This document shows positions 58,529 through 64,000 of a stretch of DNA of 64,000 bases, piece by piece. Source of the stretch: Phoronis australis (Eukaryota > Phoronida > Phoronidae); NCBI GenBank assembly GCA_002633005.1, contig NMRA01000037.1:1358872-1422871 (forward strand). Reading direction: 5' to 3'. The notes beneath the pieces were generated by a model, which was given only the letters and a program-made list of their open reading frames with translations, was not told the DNA's origin and did no database searches. How positions within the stretch are numbered: position 1 is the first letter of the stretch; every line of letters begins with the position of its first letter. The translations under genes were made by a program, and so were the position numbers.

Positions 58529-60378
58529 ATGGCTTCAAAACACTTAGAAGACATCAAAGAAGGCTTATCGTGCTCCATTTGTTTTAACCTTTTCAACAGA
58601 CCGAAGGCACTGCCGTGTTTGCACTCATTTTGCGAGAAATGCATTAGTGATCATGTAGCCAAGACGAAGAAAAGCGAATCCTTTCCATGTCCTCTCTGCA
58701 ACCAAACCACTTCAGTTCCGGCTAATGGGGTTGCAGGCCTCAAAGACAACTTCTTCATCAATGGCCTGGTTGATTGTATTCCTGCGGAGGATAATGTGAT
58801 TTGTGACCTTTGTGCTATAATGTCTCGAGAAAGTTTGGCTACTTTCAAATGTATTCAGTGCTTGGACAATCTGTGCTCTACGTGTGCTGCAGGACACACT
58901 AAAACGAGGCAAACCATAAGCCATAAAGTTGTGGAGTTGGAGGAAGTAAAAGCGGGAAAATACTTCGAAGAGATGCGCTCTTGTCGAAAGCAAATGTGCA
59001 AAATTCACAAGACCAATGAGTTGGAAATGTTCTGTGAACAGTGTGGCGTACCCATATGTGTTTTGTGCAAGGCGTTTGAACACGACAGTCACAAGGTCAC
59101 GAATCCAGAGACTGCAGTTCTTCGTTTTGATGACGATATTCGTAAGTTGCTTGAGAACGTCTTGCCAATTTCAGAGTTTTTCGAGTCCTGCACGGCCAAG
59201 TTAAAGCAGCAAAGTTCCATGATAGAAAGTGAAACGAAAAGAGCTACCCAGTCAATTAAAGAACATTTTCAGAAGGTTCGACAATCGATAGTCAAAGAGG
59301 AACAACAGCTTCTTAGTACTGTTGAGAAGAAAAGCAAAACGTTGTCGAATGATACCACTGAAAGACTTGCAGGAATCGAGCAGAACAGTAACAGATTGAA
59401 GTCGTCTATAGCTTACTCCCAGTACTTACAAGAGTCTGGGGACACCATCGAGAAATTGCAGCAACACAAAGACCTTTTAAAGCAACTAGGTCACTTTACG
59501 GAACGTAATTTCACATGTCTCTTCTACGAAAAACCGATTTATGCCTTGGACCCAGACATAGTTCCGGATAATTTTAAGTGCATGAGTTTGCAGTTCTCGG
59601 ACGTCACGAAACTGGAACTTCCAACAACGGGTCCCACAAAACAAGAGCCCTCTCCTGAAAGAAGACCTTCCAAACGAATTGGTGAGAACCCTTCAAAGCT
59701 TATTAAAATGAAGAGTGAGTTACAATTGAACTCAATGCCAAATTGCTCAACACCACCGAGCACATCTTCAACTAGTATTTTGTCGAGTAAGCAACAATGG
59801 AGCAGCTGTTCTGATCTCTTAAACAGAGTTGTTCAACACACATTCACCATATTGCAAAAGGCCAAATCTTTGGCCTCCTTTGACACAAAATTGAAGGGTG
59901 AGACTGACCAAACGTGCTGTGATCTTCAGTTTAACCGTCTCTGCAATTCGTACTTCATAATTGACAGAGAAAATGCCAAAATGAAAGAATTTGACGAGGA
60001 CGGCCGGTTTCAACGATCTATTGACAACTTGAATTACCCCATGGGTATAACGTGCACCAAAAGCGGTCACATTATGATCACCGATGACGTCCCAGGTATT
60101 GTAGTTTACAGAAGTAACTTAACAGAAGAGAGGACTCTCGAGAATAAAATGGTTTTCTTCGGTATTGATTGCGATGGCCAGAGAATCGTTACAGCCGGGG
60201 GATCTAAGCTTGTCATCAAGAATATGAAGGGAGATGCAAAGAAAATTGTTGACAAGAATTCTCTCGGTTTGAGCTCATTCAGGCCATTTTATGTTGCCCT
60301 TGCACCAAATGGCAACATTATTTGCACCGACGGCATGAAGAAAAAGTTGTATGTTTTAGATCGAAATGGTGCCTCTGT
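58529..60378 (+). CDS. TRIM gene 3, 3' end lost at a single-N join (about 616 codons)
   Basis: RING, both B-boxes, coiled coil, linker and partial NHL propeller are present with all zinc ligands kept. In the RING, the residue before C54 is Pro instead of Arg. The start is equivalent to genes 1 and 2 (GCCATGG after an AG acceptor at 58520). The protein is a mosaic. Its RING/B-box part is almost that of gene 2. From the coiled coil to the first NHL strands (ISEF, AGIEQNSN, ETDQTCCDLQF, ITDD) it is closer to gene 1. The last 90 residues (YRSNLTEERTLENKMVFF) again match gene 2. The missing C-terminus is probably in the gap. Confidence 0.88.
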
Positions 60379-60379
60379 N
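60379..60379. other. Single-N scaffold join
   Basis: It lies after the same word, GGTGCCTCTGT, as the N at 57496. The next base is already inside a LINE reverse transcriptase, so the end of gene 3 and the start of the LINE are missing. Confidence 0.8.
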
Positions 60380-62110
60380 TAAACGCTCGTCTAACAAGTT
60401 GGGCCAACGATAATGACTTATTTAACGAAGCTCAGGCTGGTTTTAGAAAGGGGTACAGTATAATAGACCAAATTTTTACCTTACAAGGAATTGTTCATAA
60501 GTACTTGAGTAAGGGCAGGGGCAGATTTTATGTTATATACGTGGATTTTTCTCGGGCCTTTGACAGCATTTCACATAATTTTTTGTGGAATAGGCTTCAA
60601 AAATAGGAATACTTGGTAGTGTTTTAAAATTGATGAAAAGTATGTATTCAAAGCTAAGAGCGTGTGTAAAAACTGAGCGTGGGTTAACTGACTTTTTAGT
60701 AATAATATTGGTACTCGCCAAGGGTGTATGCTTAGTCCTTTTTTATTCAGCATGTATTTGAACGAGTTTGTTGATTACTTAAGAGAATCTTTAATTAGCG
60801 GAATTTACGTAAATGAGAATGTGACTCAAATTTGTATGTTGCTATACGCTGATGATATGGTTGGTTGTGCAGAGACAGCATTTAAACTACAGCAACAAAT
60901 TAACGCTCTGCATGAATACAGTCAGGATTGGGGTATGAAAGTCAACCTTACAAAAACAAAAATAATGGTATTTAGAAAGGGCGGACCATTGAGAAAATAC
61001 GAAAAATGGCATTTTGGAAATGACAAAATTGATGTCGTCTCATCATATAAGTACCTGGGTATTTGCCTTACACCTAAGTTAGTCTGGACGCAAGCTACGG
61101 AAACTTTGTCTCACCAGGCACAAAAAGCAATTTTTTCAATTAAACGTTTTCAGTCAAAATGTGGACGACTTTCACCGAAAATCGCACTCCAGATTTTTGA
61201 TAAAATGGTATACCCAATCATTAGCTATGTAAGTGAGATTTGGGGATTTAAAGAATACTCTAGTATCGAGCGCGTCCAATTGAAATTCTGTAAGCAATTG
61301 CTGAGTGTTGGAATTAACTGTCCAAATCATGCTGTCCTGGGAGAACTGGGAAGGTATCCAATTTATGTAAATCTGTTTGTTAAACTGATCAAATATTGGC
61401 TTAAATTGTTAAAAATGCCCGCACATCGAAATCCAAAATCTGTCTATGACAAGCTTGTCACATTGGATGAGGCTGGTAGGAAAACTTGGGCTTCATCTGT
61501 TAGGAATTTGCTGCAAAGGTATGGGTTTGGTTTGGTATGGTACAATCAGGGAGTTGGCTGCGAAGCATCGTTTCTTGTCATTTTTGAGCAGCGAATTAAA
61601 GATTGTTTTTTACAAGACTGGAACTTTGTTGTGGAGAATAGCTCAAAACTTAATACATATTTCTCATTTAAAATTGATTTTGAAATGGAATCCTATCTGT
61701 TGCGTGATATTCCATATATCTTTTTAGCAGCTATGGCTAAATTACGTTTCTCCAACCCCGACTTGATGATAGAGAAAGGTAGACATACTCTCGTGGACTA
61801 AAAATACCGTGTGTGTTGTTTCTGTGTGTCCCTAATTGAAGATGAATACCATTTTATATGTGTTTGTAAAATGTACTGCTTTCTGAGAAGTGCATTTATA
61901 CCTGAGTGGTGCTGGCGTGAACCAAATAAACATAAATTTGTAAAACTAATGAAAATGTCGGAGCCCATTGCTCAGATTAATCTAATGAAATTTGTATTTC
62001 ACTCCACTGCTCTCAAGGAAAAGCTGCTCAGCGTTATCCTGTAAATTGTATGTAACATGTGGGCCAAGGCCTTAAATGTTGAAATACATGGATTTGAATT
62101 TGAATTTGGG
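60380..62110 (+). mobile_element. Decayed LINE (reverse-transcriptase half and 3' end)
   Basis: It starts in the middle of the RT domain because of the adjacent gap. RT blocks in order are EAQAGFRKGYSIIDQIFTLQ, YVDFSRAFDSI, GCMLSPFLFSMYLNE and LLYADDMV (the catalytic Y-A-D-D), then the thumb. Downstream is a Cys/His motif, CCFC..IEDEYHFICVC, common at the C-terminus of several LINE clades. Damage: the frame breaks near 60605 and near 60705, and an in-frame stop at 61799-61801 precedes the Cys/His motif. The 3' end carries GGATTTGAATTTGAATTTG (about 62089), a short repeat tail typical of LINEs. The clade is not assigned. No endonuclease or ORF1 is visible. Confidence 0.88.
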
Positions 62111-62364
62111 TCATTTGAAATGTGGCGTGAGCAAAGCCTTTACTTCGATATCGTATTTTGTTGTACATGTATTCTTTATCGTATTTTGTTGTATTCTTTA
62201 TCAAATATTTCCATGCAATGCGTTTAGCAAAACAATATTTTATAATCGTGGATATCAATCACATTGTGATTATTACAGATTTGCAAAAATCGTGAAACTG
62301 TTAATACATTAGTCACCCAAAGCAGAAATCTGGCTACATTTTAGTTGCGAGCCCGGGTGCGTGC
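62111..62364. other. Flank of LINE with a ~30-bp direct repeat
   Basis: TATCGTATTTTGTTGTA occurs twice (about 62150 and 62178), each followed by ATTCTTTATC. Nothing else is recognised. Confidence 0.5.
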
Positions 62365-63860
62365 TACTGGCCCAAGTCGTATTCAAAACCCGCCACAACA
62401 GTTTTTTATGTTATCAATAGACGACGGTAATTTAACTTGACCGCCATTCCCACGGCTTCGGGGAGGACGTGTTGTAACAAATGGTACATGAATGTATCAC
62501 GTATGACATGAAAGGTTAACAGGTATGTACGTTTTATTTTGTGGTGCCAATGGTATTTAAATTTACAAATGGCCTCAAGGAACATTACGTTTCAATCGAA
62601 GAAACTTCCGTGGCGTTAATAAACGACTCTTTTGCCTATGATTTTTTTCTCTCTGGCTCTCCAGCCAATAGAAGTGGGTAACCGTAGTGAAAGATAAAGC
62701 CCGTAGTCGTAGGCTGTTCATCTATTTACGAAAAAAGAACCTGTTCATCTATTTACGAAAAAACCCGGAGCTCTGACACCTTCAACACGAATTTCTGTAT
62801 CTATCTGATCGTCAAGTTGCATTTATTTTACAACCTATAAAATTCAGGACTTCGACATCAGCTCTTTAGTGCCAGCGAAGTCCGGCATATTGGTTACAAA
62901 CAATTGCACATTCAGAAGCGCAATACAGCGTTAGTTTAATCAAAGGGTCACAGCTTGCTTTGGCTCTTACTGATTCTTCTGCTCAAAGAAATCCAGTCAA
63001 ACAATAGCGGCCATTCTTATGAAAGTACCTACATGTAGCTGTACACATGGATCGCTCATGTGCCTTGGGTCGAGTATTTAGAAATCATACGAAACGGGAC
63101 GAATCGACTACTGTGGCGCCCACTAATGGCATTACCACGGTCCTTATGGGGTCTTCATGAAACTTGGTGTTCATTTCTACTGAGAAAAATATAACTGACG
63201 TGAATTTTTTATTGTTTTGTGGCTGTGCTTCATCGTCCGCGTCCCAATAAGTCAAAATGGTTGACGAATCACTTTTGGCAGGTGTGTTACTGTGAGGGAG
63301 ACGGGCAGTTTTCTCAGAAACTTAATTTACAATGACACACGAACAAAATTACATTATGAGGTGGCCGTTCGAGGGTATAAAACAAAAACCATCAAGACAT
63401 TTTAAAATTAATTCAGTGAATATCAAGTAAATTGCATATAACCAGTCAAAAAAATTCTACATTAAGAAATAAGCAATGTGAAATAAAAAGAAGCAAAAAA
63501 GTCAATACAGGAATGAGATATACATGAAGAAATAAATAATTTGATTAAAAAAACAAAAGAAAATCATTGAACTTTGGAAGCGAAGCACAATTTTAGCGTT
63601 TATTTTTAAATATAGGTCCCGATGGGAACGATTGTCTTATTTTGACGAGTATCAAAATACTCGTCAAAATACGACGTGTAGAATGAATTACAAAAACAAA
63701 ACAAATTAGATTTCTTTTGCATTTCGAGACATTCGTGAACTTTTAAAAAACTCCTGGGAAGGCAAGACCCAAAAATAAAGCCATTTTGAACTTGAGATGT
63801 CACTTGTGTTATTGATGAAAATTGAGTTCATTAACGGAGACTTGTATTGCAGGTGCTGCC
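62365..63860. repeat. Third, diverged copy of the TRIM upstream segment
   Basis: 62365-62900 matches 26990-27500 and 53040-53520 (landmarks TTATCAATAGACG.CGGTAATTTAA and AACAGGTATG.ACGTTTTATT). 62985-63200 matches 32300-32680. 63380-63860 matches 34170-34645 directly before the TRIM start. It is more diverged than copies 1 and 2, so it is an older duplication, and it carries collapsed spacing between blocks. Confidence 0.75.
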
Positions 63861-64000
63861 ATGGCTGCCAAACAGTTAGAAGACATCAAAGAAGGCTTAT
63901 CGTGCTCCATTTGTTTTAACCTTTTCAACAGACCGAAGGCACTGCCGTGTTTGCACACATTTTGCGAGAAGTGCATCGGTGATCATGTAGCCAAGACGAA
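63861..64000 (+). CDS. TRIM gene 4, start only (runs off the window)
   Basis: The ATG follows GTGCTGCC after an AG acceptor at 63852. The visible 46 codons carry the first six RING ligands at the same positions as genes 1-3 (C15, C18, C30, H32, C35, C38). Residues 19-31 are those of genes 2 and 3 (FNLFNRPKALPCL), although its upstream DNA groups with gene 1, which again suggests exchange of the RING segment. No disruption is seen in the visible part. Confidence 0.85.
   Translation, partial: MAAKQLEDIKEGLSCSICFNLFNRPKALPCLHTFCEKCIGDHVAKT

Larger units (their letters stand above)
57497..60378. repeat. Tandem unit 2 of the 2.9-kb TRIM duplication
   Basis: Second copy of 54624-57495, ending at the same codon before another N. 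Confidence 0.85.

Overview
This is an AT-rich stretch of animal nuclear DNA. The evidence is animal-type TRIM genes (RING, two B-boxes, coiled coil, NHL propeller), a LINE reverse transcriptase, a LINE ORF1-type gag protein, Crypton-derived coding remnants, a tRNA-derived SINE head, pearl/HINE-like repeats with a 3' hairpin, and GT-AG splice signals. The repeat types suggest a marine invertebrate (non-vertebrate deuterostome or lophotrochozoan). I cannot name the species. The window also holds one 782-bp gap and two single-N joins.

Layout. 1-7 kb is gene-free and made of old tandem duplications. One of these is split by a 1.3-kb pearl/HINE-like element that carries eight about 146-bp monomers, each starting with a motif close to the CTCF core. 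8.0-10.1 kb is a 2.05-kb retroelement flanked by a perfect 14-bp target-site duplication. It encodes only a decayed LINE ORF1 (gag) protein and no reverse transcriptase. 10-24 kb is intergenic and holds small mobile elements, long palindromes, a foldback element with a 13-bp flanking repeat, and the gap. 24-36.8 kb contains TRIM gene 1, the only complete gene in the window, with its upstream segment. 37-45 kb is intergenic, with hairpins, inverted minisatellites and a decayed Crypton-type recombinase. 45.7-50.3 kb is a degenerate complex repeat. 50.3-60.4 kb is a second copy of the 24-32 kb segment leading into TRIM genes 2 and 3. Both are cut at the same base by single-N joins. A decayed LINE follows at 60.4-62.1 kb. 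A third, more diverged copy of the TRIM upstream segment then leads into TRIM gene 4, which runs off the window.

The functional content is a growing tandem family of TRIM-NHL genes, probably single-coding-exon E3 ubiquitin ligases, built by segmental duplication and by patchy exchange between copies. A 62-nt exon-like block with an acceptor and a GTAAGT donor is kept upstream of genes 1 and 2 and is probably a shared 5' UTR exon. Nearly everything else is mobile-element debris. The most unusual pieces are the CTCF-core-like array, the gag-only retroelement with its repeated hairpin, and the foldback element.
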